NCBI RefSeq assembly: GCF_007846095.1
Contig: NZ_VOEI01000007.1
Coordinates: 124,001 to 188,000 of the forward strand
Direction of reading: 5' to 3'
Source: Mucilaginibacter achroorhodeus
Lineage (GTDB): Bacteria; Bacteroidota; Bacteroidia; Sphingobacteriales; Sphingobacteriaceae
Length of the DNA: 64,000 nt
This document shows, piece by piece, positions 8,780 to 17,045 of the stretch. A program made the position numbers and the translations under genes. Each line of letters opens with the position of its first letter. The stretch's first letter is position 1. Below the pieces are notes generated by a model. That model had not been told where the DNA came from. It worked only from the letters and a program-made list of their open reading frames with translations, and did no database searches.

Positions 8780-8908
8780 TTTATTAGCTGCTCATTTCAT
8801 GTCAATTTCATGATGCCAATATAATTTAGCGTTTGTTAAGTCGCGTTTTGTTGCGGCTTTACGTAAGGGCTTTATAACAGTTAAAGTTTAATAAAAACGC
8901 TATCATCT

Positions 8909-9829
8909 ATGCTGGCATTAAAAAATTTAGCAGAGAACACAACCATTTTCAGCCGTTCGGTAAGGTTAATGGGTACTGAATTTAATTTTGATCTGGTAAC
9001 AGACAATGCTGTGTGGGCTTTGCAGCGTATTGAAAGTGCTGTCAATGAGATAAACCGCATAGAGAAGCTTCTAAGCACCTTTAATGAGGAAAGTTCCATT
9101 AACCTTATCAACCGCAATGCAGGCATTGCACCGGTAAAGGTTGATGCTGAAACCTTTAAATTAATAGATCGCGCAATACAGATCTCTGCCCTAACTTATG
9201 GCTCATTTGATATTGCGTACGGCATACCGGCGAGTAAAGAGCACGAAGGCACTGTTGTTATAAAAACCCGCACACTAAAAAAGAAAATAAGCCTTACAAA
9301 TTATACCAATATAGATCTTGACCAGGCTAAGCAAACCGTATTTTTAAAAAATACGAATATGCGCATCAGCCTAAGTGCTCTGGCCCGTGGTTACGCAGCT
9401 GATAAGGCTAAAGTAACCTTACAAATGGAAGGCGTTAGCAGCGGTGTTATTAATATAGCTGGAGATTTGCTAACCTGGGGTTTACAGCCAGATGGCTCAG
9501 CATGGACCATCGCTGCTGCCGATAGCACTAAAGCAAATGAGATTTATAGCCATGTAGAAATAAGCAACATGGCGGTAGTAACTTCTGTTAATCCTGATCT
9601 TGTTGCTAACCGTGCGGTTATAAATGCTGAAAGCGGTTTCCCGGTGAGTGCCATCAAAAGCATCTCTATCATAAGCCCTACAGCGGAACTATCAGGCGCC
9701 ATGACGGGGCCTATGTTTGGTATGGGTATTAACACAGGCCTGTATTTGGTAAATAAACTTAACCAGATAGCCTGTATAGCGGTTGACGATCATGAGCGTG
9801 TTTACACCTCAAAGCATATAAAGTTATAA
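8909..9829 (+). CDS. ApbE-like protein, probably degenerate FMN transferase
   Basis: 306 residues in the ApbE (FAD:protein FMN transferase) fold. Seen: MGTEFNF near 21, SALARGYAADK near 156-166 (family: G-I-A-K-G-Y-A-D), IAGDLLTWG near 183-191 and GFPV near 243-246. The family metal site DAxxT is SGAMT at 262-266, so the Asp is Ser, and the usual HIIDPxTGxPV reads RAVINAESGFPV, without His and Asp. No signal peptide or lipobox is visible, unlike exported ApbE. No flavinylated partner (NqrC/RnfG type) is nearby. It may be an inactive or altered-substrate member. Confidence 0.7.
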   Translation: MLALKNLAENTTIFSRSVRLMGTEFNFDLVTDNAVWALQRIESAVNEINRIEKLLSTFNEESSINLINRNAGIAPVKVDAETFKLIDRAIQISALTYGSFDIAYGIPASKEHEGTVVIKTRTLKKKISLTNYTNIDLDQAKQTVFLKNTNMRISLSALARGYAADKAKVTLQMEGVSSGVINIAGDLLTWGLQPDGSAWTIAAADSTKANEIYSHVEISNMAVVTSVNPDLVANRAVINAESGFPVSAIKSISIISPTAELSGAMTGPMFGMGINTGLYLVNKLNQIACIAVDDHERVYTSKHIKL

Positions 9830-9869
9830 CTTGCCGGCGCTGCCGAAACTATAACCCTAATTTAATTTT

Positions 9870-9914
9870 GCGCTAAGCGGTAGGACAGATAGCCTAACGC
9901 TTGGCGCTTTTTTT
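9870..9914 (+). terminator. Terminator after the ApbE-like gene
   Basis: gcgctaagcg (9870-9879) pairs with cgcttggcgc (9898-9907), one G-T pair, 18-nt loop, then seven T. Confidence 0.75.
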
Positions 9915-9991
9915 ACATAAACACATTTAGCTTAATAAGGGGGCACACCTTTATATTTACGTAATTTTTGCTTTCTGCTATTCACCTATAA

Positions 9992-10333
9992 ATGACAAAG
10001 TGGTTTTTGTATATTGTTCTGCTGATGCTATTTGCACCGCTTTCGTCCTACCCGGAGGTGAGCAGAGCCTATCCCCCATCTACAGTTATCACAACATCGC
10101 CTGTATCAATTGACCAAAATTTTACGTTTCAACAACGTGATACTACTGTAACAAAAGGCAGGCAAAAGCCATCAGAAGAAGAAAAGAAAAAAATTAAGGA
10201 GATTGCGAAGGCAAAAAAAATGCCCAAGCCCGAGAAAATAGACGAAGTTAAAACCGATAAGCCAAAACGGCAGCGGCAGCGCAGGCCTGAAGGACTTGAG
10301 CGACCACCGGAAATTCCAAGAAGAAACGAGTAA
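9992..10333 (+). CDS. Small secreted Lys/Arg/Glu/Pro-rich protein of unknown function
   Basis: 113 residues. Signal-like N-terminus (KWFLYIVLLMLFAPLSS) then a charged, low-complexity tail with KPSEEEKKKIKEIAKAKK and PKRQRQRRPE runs, likely disordered. I do not recognise a family. It opens a run with the beta-barrel protein (8 bp later), response regulator and kinase, so a part in that envelope signalling unit is possible. A -7-like box TAATTTTTG lies at 9962-9970. Confidence 0.55.
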   Translation: MTKWFLYIVLLMLFAPLSSYPEVSRAYPPSTVITTSPVSIDQNFTFQQRDTTVTKGRQKPSEEEKKKIKEIAKAKKMPKPEKIDEVKTDKPKRQRQRRPEGLERPPEIPRRNE

Positions 10334-10341
10334 CCCAATTT

Positions 10342-11217
10342 ATGCTAATGAAACATATTGGATCCCTCATATTAATAACACTGTGCATAACATTATCGGC
10401 ATCGGCCAAGCCCCTGCTGATGACGTATAAGGCATACCATGCAGTAGCCGATACGGATACGGTTAAGCCCGTACGTAAAAGTTCAGCCTCAATTGGTGTA
10501 AGTTATGGTACTGATGCTTTGTTCTTTGGCCGCACCGGCCCTATCAGGTATCCTTTTGTATCAACAGATATTATCGTAAATACAAAACCCGGCTTTTTTG
10601 TATATGGATCGGGTTTAAAAGTTTTAGGCTACAAACCGCTGGTTGATGAGATAGATGTGGGTGGCGGCTATTATTACCGTTTGTCTAAAAAATATACGGG
10701 CACTATCAGTTATACCCGTTTCATTTTCAACAAAGAAGCCAATATTATCAAGTCGGCCTCTTCTAATGATATCAACTGGAAAAACACTTTCGACTGGAAA
10801 TTTTTGAGAACCAGCATCACAGCAGATTACCTTTTTGGTAAATCTGATGATATATTTACCACACTAACCGCTTCTAAGTATTACGAAAGCAAATTCAGCG
10901 TTTTTACCGATCAGGATTATTTATCCATCACTCCTGCTGTAAGCATGATATTGGGCACCCAAAATTTTGTGCAACGGTATACCGATGATCATAACCGTAA
11001 GCTCGAATTTGATAACATTACCGATAAGAACATCAGGGCACGCAACTCCAGGTTTAATGCACTTAACTACAGCCTTAAATTTCCGCTTGCCTATAACACC
11101 CCTCATTATACACTCGAAGCATCTTACAGGTATTCAATACCTGTAAACGTAGAGGGTATTTTGCAGAACCGGAAAGAATCGTTTTTTAATCTCACGTTTT
11201 ATTACGTTTTTTATTAG
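10342..11217 (+). CDS. Predicted outer-membrane beta-barrel protein
   Basis: 291 residues with a signal peptide (start MLMKHIGSLILIT, cleavage near residue 22). The mature part alternates polar and aromatic residues in strand-like stretches (GVSYGTDALFFG, PGFFVYGSGLKV, YTGTISYTRFIF, YTLEASYRYSIP) and ends in aromatic FYYVFY, as expected for an outer-membrane barrel. No specific family recognised. Its TAG is followed directly by the ATG of the response regulator with no gap, tying it closely to the two-component pair. Confidence 0.65.
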   Translation: MLMKHIGSLILITLCITLSASAKPLLMTYKAYHAVADTDTVKPVRKSSASIGVSYGTDALFFGRTGPIRYPFVSTDIIVNTKPGFFVYGSGLKVLGYKPLVDEIDVGGGYYYRLSKKYTGTISYTRFIFNKEANIIKSASSNDINWKNTFDWKFLRTSITADYLFGKSDDIFTTLTASKYYESKFSVFTDQDYLSITPAVSMILGTQNFVQRYTDDHNRKLEFDNITDKNIRARNSRFNALNYSLKFPLAYNTPHYTLEASYRYSIPVNVEGILQNRKESFFNLTFYYVFY

Positions 11218-11901
11218 ATGAACATACTTATCGTTGAAGATGAAAAGGCGCTTGCCCAGGAAATGGAGTTGTTTTTAACCAAGAACAATTACATCTGCGA
11301 GGTATGTTATAACGGCATCTCGGCATCAGAAAAAATTGCTGTAAACCTATACGATTTTATATTGCTTGACCTTGGCTTGCCTGACTATGAGGGCTTAGAT
11401 TTATTGATCGAAGCACGCCGCACCAACCCGGAAGCTGCTTGTATAATTCTCACCGCGCGTGCCGAGGTGAACGACCGCGTTAAGGGCTTAGACCTGGGCG
11501 CCGATGATTACCTGGCCAAGCCGTTCTCCCTATTAGAGTTGCAAAGCCGTATGCAGGCCATCATCCGCCGTAAATTTGGTGTTCCACAGAATGTGGTTGA
11601 TCTTGATGGTTTTTTGATAAACCTTACTGATCGTACCATTATGTACCATGTTAACCCGGTAAATGCTATAACAAAAAAGGAGTTTGACCTGCTGGCTTAC
11701 CTGCTGCTGCATAAGAACCGCACGCTTACCCGTGCCCAATTAGGCGAACACATCTGGGGCAGCGTTATCAATGACGATTACGACTCTAACTTTATAGATG
11801 CACACATCAAAAATATCCGCAAAAAGCTGAGTGCATTTGCACCGGCCGATTGGCTTGAAACTGTGCGCGGATTAGGTTACCGTATCAAAACAAGCGTTTA
11901 A
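11218..11901 (+). CDS. OmpR/PhoB-family response regulator
   Basis: 227 residues: receiver domain 1-~118 with phosphoacceptor D51 (ILLDLGLPD), acidic pair E7/D8 and the conserved Lys in LAKPF; winged-helix DNA-binding domain ~128-225 (NRTLTRAQLGEHIWG, DAHIKNIRKKL, VRGLGYRI). It starts at the very next base after the barrel gene's stop, and the kinase follows after 3 bp. Probably regulates an envelope function that includes the barrel protein. Confidence 0.93.
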   Translation: MNILIVEDEKALAQEMELFLTKNNYICEVCYNGISASEKIAVNLYDFILLDLGLPDYEGLDLLIEARRTNPEAACIILTARAEVNDRVKGLDLGADDYLAKPFSLLELQSRMQAIIRRKFGVPQNVVDLDGFLINLTDRTIMYHVNPVNAITKKEFDLLAYLLLHKNRTLTRAQLGEHIWGSVINDDYDSNFIDAHIKNIRKKLSAFAPADWLETVRGLGYRIKTSV

Positions 11902-11904
11902 GAT

Positions 11905-13242
11905 TTGAAGCTTCAGTTAAAACTTACGTTTTTCAATGCCATATCAAAACTGGTTATTGTAACCCTGTTTGTTTTGCTGCTGCCCGGCGTAATCGAAAAC
12001 ATCAACAAGAACTATGCTGATGACCGTTTGGTTAAACAGAAGGATAAGCTTTTAGAGATCGTTCATCGTGACGGAATAAAGGGCTACATTAGTAACGATG
12101 ACGAAAGTTATGGCAGTTACCTGCCGCTAAAAGAAGAATACATAAGTTTAGCCGTAGCTGACCCCGTCTTTCATCTTGACACTATTGAGGATGAAAAGCG
12201 GATGGTTGAGCGCGACACGATAGATTACCGCATCCTTAGCCACACTTTCTACGTCGGTAAAAAAAACTACCTGCTTGAGATAGGCAAAAGCACAGATAGT
12301 ATCAGCGAAACCACTAAACCTCTGCAAAACATTGCTTTCCAGATATTAATAGGCATGGTTTTATTGACCATCCTTGCCGATCAGGCTTTTTCGAGCTACA
12401 TCCTGCGCCCCTTAAATACTATTATTCGTACAAAACTGGTTCGGCAAAAGTTCCCAAGTTTCACGTCTTACAACAGGGTACGCACCACTACTTCAGACTT
12501 TCAGTACCTGGATATCAGCATCCACCGCATGGTGCAGGCTATTGAACAGGCATTTCAAAAAGAACGGGAATTTATCTCCAATGCTTCGCATGAGTTAATG
12601 ACGCCTATCTCTATCCTGCAATCAAAAATAGAGAACATGTTTGAACAGGATGATGTTGCCGACGAAACCAAGCTGCGTTTGCTGGAAATGCAAAAGATTT
12701 TATACCGTCTTAAAAGTATAACCAAAACCCTGTTACTAATATCACAAATAGAGAACGAACAGTTTTTAAAAGAAGACAAAACCACTACCGCCGAATTGCT
12801 GCAGGAACTTTATGATGAAATATCCATACGCCTGCAGGATAAGAACATCACGCTGAACATGCAGGTGATCGATAATGTTGAGCTTATCAATATCAATAAA
12901 TTCCTGCTTTTTAACCTGCTTTTTAACCTGGTTAATAACGCTATTAAATACAATAGGATCGATGGTTTAATAACCGTAACCGCAAGCTGGAGTGGCGGTA
13001 GTTACCAGATCAGCGTTGAGGATACAGGTATTGGCATAGCCGAAGAAGACCTTCCTCATATCTTTAACCGTTTCAAAAAAATGAAGAAGGCCTTGTCAGA
13101 AGATAGCTTTGGGTTGGGCCTCCCTATAGTTAAATCTATAGCAGATTTTCATAACATCGATATCAGCATTGTTTCAGAACAGGGGAAAGGCAGCACCTTC
13201 ACTATCAGCTTACCTGCCGGCAGCATTAATGCTTCGTTATAG
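11905..13242 (+). CDS. Sensor histidine kinase
   Basis: 445 residues from a TTG start, 3 bp after the regulator's stop. Membrane segment ~12-30, a periplasmic sensor region ~31-142 with no recognised fold, second membrane segment ~143-163, then DHp with phosphoaccepting H229 (SNASHELMTPIS) and a complete HATPase_c domain (N box LLFNLVNNAIKYN, G1 EDTGIGIAEEDLP, G2 FGLGLPIVK). No HAMP domain is obvious. Cognate partner is the preceding regulator. Confidence 0.93.
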   Translation: MKLQLKLTFFNAISKLVIVTLFVLLLPGVIENINKNYADDRLVKQKDKLLEIVHRDGIKGYISNDDESYGSYLPLKEEYISLAVADPVFHLDTIEDEKRMVERDTIDYRILSHTFYVGKKNYLLEIGKSTDSISETTKPLQNIAFQILIGMVLLTILADQAFSSYILRPLNTIIRTKLVRQKFPSFTSYNRVRTTTSDFQYLDISIHRMVQAIEQAFQKEREFISNASHELMTPISILQSKIENMFEQDDVADETKLRLLEMQKILYRLKSITKTLLLISQIENEQFLKEDKTTTAELLQELYDEISIRLQDKNITLNMQVIDNVELININKFLLFNLLFNLVNNAIKYNRIDGLITVTASWSGGSYQISVEDTGIGIAEEDLPHIFNRFKKMKKALSEDSFGLGLPIVKSIADFHNIDISIVSEQGKGSTFTISLPAGSINASL

Positions 13243-13452
13243 AAGCAACCCTTGTACTAAATTTAATGCAGCATTTCGTTCTAACAAACACCTTTATTAT
13301 TTACATCAACAATATATTTTCCTTCGTATTAAAAATATTTTGTTGAGATATAGTTTTGCTATCAAAATAATTTACTGTTTTACAATTACGCTAATTAAAT
13401 GCTTTGGCATTCCCTTTGCAATTATGCCCAAAAACACACACAATTATTTAAG

Positions 13453-14136
13453 ATGAAAACATTAAAGATAAAAATTGCTACTTATAGTATTGCATTAGCT
13501 TCTGTAGGCGTATTGGCAACAGGTTGCGACTCGTTAACTAAAACACAAAAAGGTGCTGCAATTGGTGCAGGTGCAGGTGGTACCATTGGTGCCGTTATTG
13601 GTAAGGCTGCTGGTAACACTGCGTTAGGTGCTATTATTGGTGGTGCCGTAGGTGGTACTGCAGGTGCCTTTATTGGCCGCAACATGGACCGCCAGGCAGC
13701 AGAAATTAAACAAACAGTACCGGGCGCTACCGTTACCCGCGAAGGCGAAGGTATTTTAGTGAAATTTGACTCAGGTATTTTGTTTGATACTGATAAATCT
13801 GATCTTAAATCAGCTGCGCGTACAAACTTAGCCAACCTGGCAACTTCATTACAAAACAACCCTCAAACCAACATATTGATCGTAGGTCATACTGATAATA
13901 CCGGTAGCGATTCATACAACCAGAGCTTATCTGTTCGCCGTGCCGAATCTGTAAAATCATTCCTGACCGCTAACAGCGTATCATCATCACGTTTAAGCGT
14001 ATCGGGCAAAGGTGAGAGTGAGCCAATTGCTGACAACAGCACTGCAGAGGGCCGCGCGCAAAACCGCCGTGTAGAGATCGTAATTGTTGCTAACCAGGCC
14101 ATGAAAGATCAGGCCAAACAACAAACCGGTCAGTAA
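13453..14136 (+). CDS. OmpA-family lipoprotein with glycine-zipper domain
   Basis: 227 residues from ATG 13453; an upstream in-frame ATG at 13399 would bury the signal peptide and is rejected. Lipobox LATGC (Cys near 24). Residues ~30-85 are a glycine-zipper (GAAIGAGAGGTIGAVIG and repeats), as in YMGG/17-kDa antigen-like proteins. The C-terminal OmpA domain carries FDTDKSDL, GHTDNTGSDSYN, LSVRRAESV and the NRRVEIVI end, so it should bind peptidoglycan at the outer membrane. A 210-bp AT-rich gap without a gene precedes it. Monocistronic; a strong terminator follows. Confidence 0.92.
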   Translation: MKTLKIKIATYSIALASVGVLATGCDSLTKTQKGAAIGAGAGGTIGAVIGKAAGNTALGAIIGGAVGGTAGAFIGRNMDRQAAEIKQTVPGATVTREGEGILVKFDSGILFDTDKSDLKSAARTNLANLATSLQNNPQTNILIVGHTDNTGSDSYNQSLSVRRAESVKSFLTANSVSSSRLSVSGKGESEPIADNSTAEGRAQNRRVEIVIVANQAMKDQAKQQTGQ

Positions 14137-14166
14137 CATATTATTTGATTTAATAAGTTTTTTAGA

Positions 14167-14196
14167 AACCCTGCGACAATATCGCAGGGTTTTTTG
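14167..14196 (+). terminator. Terminator of the OmpA-like gene
   Basis: Perfect 10-bp stem aaccctgcga / tcgcagggtt with a 5-nt loop and a T-run. Confidence 0.9.
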
Positions 14197-14204
14197 TTAC
14201 CCTA

Positions 14205-14270
14205 CCCTCTTTACGCGCAGCGAAGAAGGAGCCGACGATCCGCCGTATGGCTGAGATGTCGGGGTGAGTA
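14205..14270. repeat. REP-like unit before hisS
   Basis: Contains ccctctttacg at the left and gatgtcggggtgagt at the right; both pieces recur in the 55893-56036 element. The unit ends a few bases before the hisS -7 box and so occupies the place where a -33 box would be. Confidence 0.6.
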
Positions 14271-14278
14271 AAATTTTG

Positions 14279-14286
14279 TAGATTTG
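14279..14286 (+). promoter_or_regulatory. Candidate -7 box of hisS
   Basis: TAGATTTG fits TAnnTTTG and lies only 4 nt before the ATG, predicting a leaderless transcript. The sequence 18-20 nt upstream belongs to the REP-like unit and has no TTTG. Confidence 0.5.
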
Positions 14287-14290
14287 CCGC

Positions 14291-15838
14291 ATGGCATCCA
14301 TCAAACCATCTGTACCAAAGGGTACACGCGATTTCTCTCCGGCCGAAATGGCAAAGCGTAACTTTATTTTCGATACCATAAAAAGCGTTTTTAGGAAATA
14401 CGGCTACCAGCAGATAGAAACCCCATCGATGGAAAACCTAAGCACCCTTACCGGCAAATATGGCGATGAGGGTGATAAATTGATATTTAAGGTTTTGGAT
14501 AGTGGTGATTTTTTGGAGAAAGCTGCGAGTATTAAGAAAGTTCAGGGTGAATTGCTCAATTTAGTAAATCAGGCTTTAGCAACAGATGAGTTACTTAAAG
14601 AACATTTGAATGCCTTTAAAGTGCAGAAGGGTGACGATTTTGAGGAACTTTATGAAATTTTTAAAGATGGGATGTCCACTATGATAAATAGTGAGGAACA
14701 AGTTATTGGCCTTTTTAAAACTTATTTAACATCCAAAAATATAGTTTCTGAAATCTCTGAAAAAGCCCTTCGTTATGATCTAACCGTACCTTTTGCGCGT
14801 TACGTGGTGCAGCACCAGAACGAGATCACTTTCCCGTTTAAACGCTTCCAGGTGCAGCCGGTATGGCGTGCTGATAGGCCACAGAAAGGCCGTTACCGCG
14901 AGTTTTACCAGTGCGATGCTGATGTGGTTGGTTCGCCATCATTACTCAACGAGGCCGAGTTTGTTTTGATTTACGATGAAGCCCTGAGCAAGTTAGGCCT
15001 ATCTGATTTTACTATCAAGATCAACAACCGCAAGATACTATCAGGTATTGCTCAAGTGATAAATAAGCACGACAGTATTATCGACCTTACCGTTGCCATT
15101 GACAAGCTTGATAAAATCGGTTTAGAAGGTGTAATCAAAGAATTATTGGAACGCGGCTTTACTGAAGCAGATATAGAGAAGATAAAACCTATTATTTTGT
15201 TGCAGGGCACTAATGAGGAAAAATTAGTTAGTCTGCGCCAGGCTTTGGGAAACTCTGAAATAGGCCTGTTAGGCTGCGCCGAGATTGAAAAAGTATTCGA
15301 ATACATAGCCGCGTGCAAACCGCTTGGCGCTATATTAGAGCTGGATATTACCCTTGCCCGTGGGCTAAACTACTATACCGGTGCCATTTTTGAAGTTAAG
15401 GCAAACGGTGTAGCCATAGGCAGCATTGGCGGCGGTGGCCGTTATGACGACCTTACCGGCATGTTCGGCCTTAAAGGGCTTACCGGTGCGGGTATCTCTT
15501 TTGGTGCAGATCGCATTTACGATGTGCTGGAGGAGCTAAACCTTTTCCCCGCATCAACAGACCAAAGCACGCAGGTATTGATCTGCTGTTTTGATGCAGA
15601 AGCAGAGGCTTTTGCCTTGCCATTACTGCAGCAACTACGCGCTAATAACGTTAACGCCGAGCTTTACCCGGCAGGTACCAAGATCAAAAAGCAAATGGAT
15701 TACGCCAACAACAAGCAGATCCCTTTTGTGATACTGATAGGTACTGAGGAAATGCAAAGCGGACAGCTAAGCATTAAAAACATGCAAAGCGGCGAGCAGG
15801 AAAAACTTACTGCTGAGCAAGTAATCGCTAAATTCTAA
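14291..15838 (+). CDS. hisS: Histidyl-tRNA synthetase with in-frame insertion
   Basis: Charges tRNA-His. 515 residues; relatives in this phylum are usually about 455-460 as I recall. Class II motifs: motif 1 near KGTRDFSP and start region, motif 2 in FKRFQVQPVWRADRPQKGRYREFYQ, the histidine-specific RGLNYYTG, and motif 3 GGGGRYDDL with GISFGADR; anticodon domain at the end (VLICCFDAEAEA). Residues ~78-153, between SGDFLEK and ISEKALRYDLTVPF, hold roughly 55 residues more than usual, helical and Leu/Glu/Lys-rich. The DNA there (14521-14760) has 79 G+C in 240 bases by hand count, about 33%, clearly below the flanks. Frame is kept. Confidence 0.95.
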   Translation: MASIKPSVPKGTRDFSPAEMAKRNFIFDTIKSVFRKYGYQQIETPSMENLSTLTGKYGDEGDKLIFKVLDSGDFLEKAASIKKVQGELLNLVNQALATDELLKEHLNAFKVQKGDDFEELYEIFKDGMSTMINSEEQVIGLFKTYLTSKNIVSEISEKALRYDLTVPFARYVVQHQNEITFPFKRFQVQPVWRADRPQKGRYREFYQCDADVVGSPSLLNEAEFVLIYDEALSKLGLSDFTIKINNRKILSGIAQVINKHDSIIDLTVAIDKLDKIGLEGVIKELLERGFTEADIEKIKPIILLQGTNEEKLVSLRQALGNSEIGLLGCAEIEKVFEYIAACKPLGAILELDITLARGLNYYTGAIFEVKANGVAIGSIGGGGRYDDLTGMFGLKGLTGAGISFGADRIYDVLEELNLFPASTDQSTQVLICCFDAEAEAFALPLLQQLRANNVNAELYPAGTKIKKQMDYANNKQIPFVILIGTEEMQSGQLSIKNMQSGEQEKLTAEQVIAKF

Positions 15839-15839
15839 A

Positions 15840-16217
15840 TCAGCTGATATCCTTAAGGGCGATGATCTTATCGCCCTCAAAAGTAAAAACAGATTGTCCC
15901 GTAAGTTTTAATTCATCACCAACCTTCATACCGTTTGGGAGATCGATAGCTAAAGTAGCCTCATAGTCGATAGCTATTTCAGTTTCATTGCCCCTATGCA
16001 TTAAATCAGTTATTGATTGTCTACGGCTGCTGAAATAGCTTTTTGCTTGCTCTGCCTGTTGGCGAAACGCTTGTAGTCCATTTAACGTCATGTTTACTTG
16101 TCCGCCGCTGATGTTTTCAAAAACTACGTCATCGGCCATGTCTTTCATCATGCCATCAATATCAAAGCTATTGTAAGCGTCAATGTAGTTTCTGATGGTC
16201 GCTTCTCTATTATTCAT
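15840..16217 (-). CDS. NTF2-like (SnoaL-type) protein
   Basis: 125 residues with the NTF2-like layout: N-terminal helix MNNREATIRNYIDAYNSFDIDGMMKDMADDVVFENISGG type start, then strands ending FTFEGDKIIALKDIS. Such proteins bind small hydrophobic ligands or act as isomerase/hydrolase folds; no catalytic role can be assigned. The stop abuts the hisS stop convergently (1 bp), and its start is 1 bp from the SGNH hydrolase stop, so the two minus-strand genes are one unit. Confidence 0.75.
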   Translation of the reverse strand: MNNREATIRNYIDAYNSFDIDGMMKDMADDVVFENISGGQVNMTLNGLQAFRQQAEQAKSYFSSRRQSITDLMHRGNETEIAIDYEATLAIDLPNGMKVGDELKLTGQSVFTFEGDKIIALKDIS

Positions 16218-16218
16218 C

Positions 16219-16917
16219 TTATTTCAATGCTTTTGCTATTGCTTCATCGGTAACTTTAGCCATTATTTTGTAGCCTGCTTCATTAGGATGAACGCCATCG
16301 GTGGTAAGTTCAGCCTTTTGTCCGTTGCGCTCATCAACCAATGGCGAAAAGTAATCAAGCAGCACCAGTCGCTCTTGCCCGGCGTAAGCTTTAATAGCTT
16401 CATTTAATTCAATGATCTTATCTGCCGCTGCAAAACCTTTGCGCCATGGATATTCATAAACCGGTAGATATTCACATAAGATCACTTTGATATTATTAGC
16501 CTTTGCAATTTGCACCATCGAGCGGATGTTGTCCATTATCCGCCCGGTAGTTACGTGCCCTGTTGTTCCGGCAATATCATTGCTCCCGGCTAATATGATC
16601 ACTGCATTTGCCTTCACGCCTACCACATCCTGCTGAAAACGAATAAGCAATTGCGGCGACATCTGCCCGCTGATACCACGGTCAATATAATTTTTATGCT
16701 CCGCGAAATACTGCGGCACCTTTTGTTTCCAGAATTCAAAAATCGAGCTGCCCAGGAAAACCACGCGCTTTTCACCTGCTGCAGGTTGTGGTAAATGGCT
16801 GTTCTCCGCTTCGTAATGACGGAGGTCGGCCCAGTCGTCTTTAAAATCGTCAGCAGATTGTTGTGCAAACGCCGAGGCAGAAACGAACAGAAACAGAATA
16901 AAAAGCGCTTTTTTCAT
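16219..16917 (-). CDS. Secreted SGNH/GDSL-family hydrolase
   Basis: 232 residues with signal peptide (MKKALFILFLFVSASAFA, then QQ). SGNH blocks are visible: block I GSSIFEFW (nucleophile Ser), block II Gly in RGISGQM, block III GSNDI, block V DGVHPNEAGY with catalytic Asp and His. Likely a periplasmic or extracellular esterase or deacetylase acting on polysaccharide or lipid; substrate not deducible. Overlaps no gene and is followed by the NTF2-like gene. Confidence 0.88.
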   Translation of the reverse strand: MKKALFILFLFVSASAFAQQSADDFKDDWADLRHYEAENSHLPQPAAGEKRVVFLGSSIFEFWKQKVPQYFAEHKNYIDRGISGQMSPQLLIRFQQDVVGVKANAVIILAGSNDIAGTTGHVTTGRIMDNIRSMVQIAKANNIKVILCEYLPVYEYPWRKGFAAADKIIELNEAIKAYAGQERLVLLDYFSPLVDERNGQKAELTTDGVHPNEAGYKIMAKVTDEAIAKALK

Positions 16918-16936
16918 AGCTTAAACAGATGTAACT

Positions 16937-16944
16937 CAAAAGTA
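16937..16944 (-). promoter_or_regulatory. Candidate -7 box of the SGNH gene
   Basis: TACTTTTG on the minus strand, 19 nt before the ATG; no obvious TTTG at the -33 distance. Confidence 0.45.
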
Positions 16945-17045
16945 CAATATGCCTTTATTAAATTTCTATTAAAACCAATTTTAAAGGCAACCTTTATCCT
17001 ACCTTTAAACGTAATACGCTAAAAACCCCCTGAAAAAAATAACAC

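Noticed and set aside
13243..13452. Possible small gene upstream of the OmpA-like gene
   Set aside because: Only a read-through frame with biased AT-rich codons; no start context, no family features.
14521..14760. Intein in hisS
   Set aside because: Too short, with no intein start Cys/Ser, HN end or splicing blocks; better described as an in-frame insertion.
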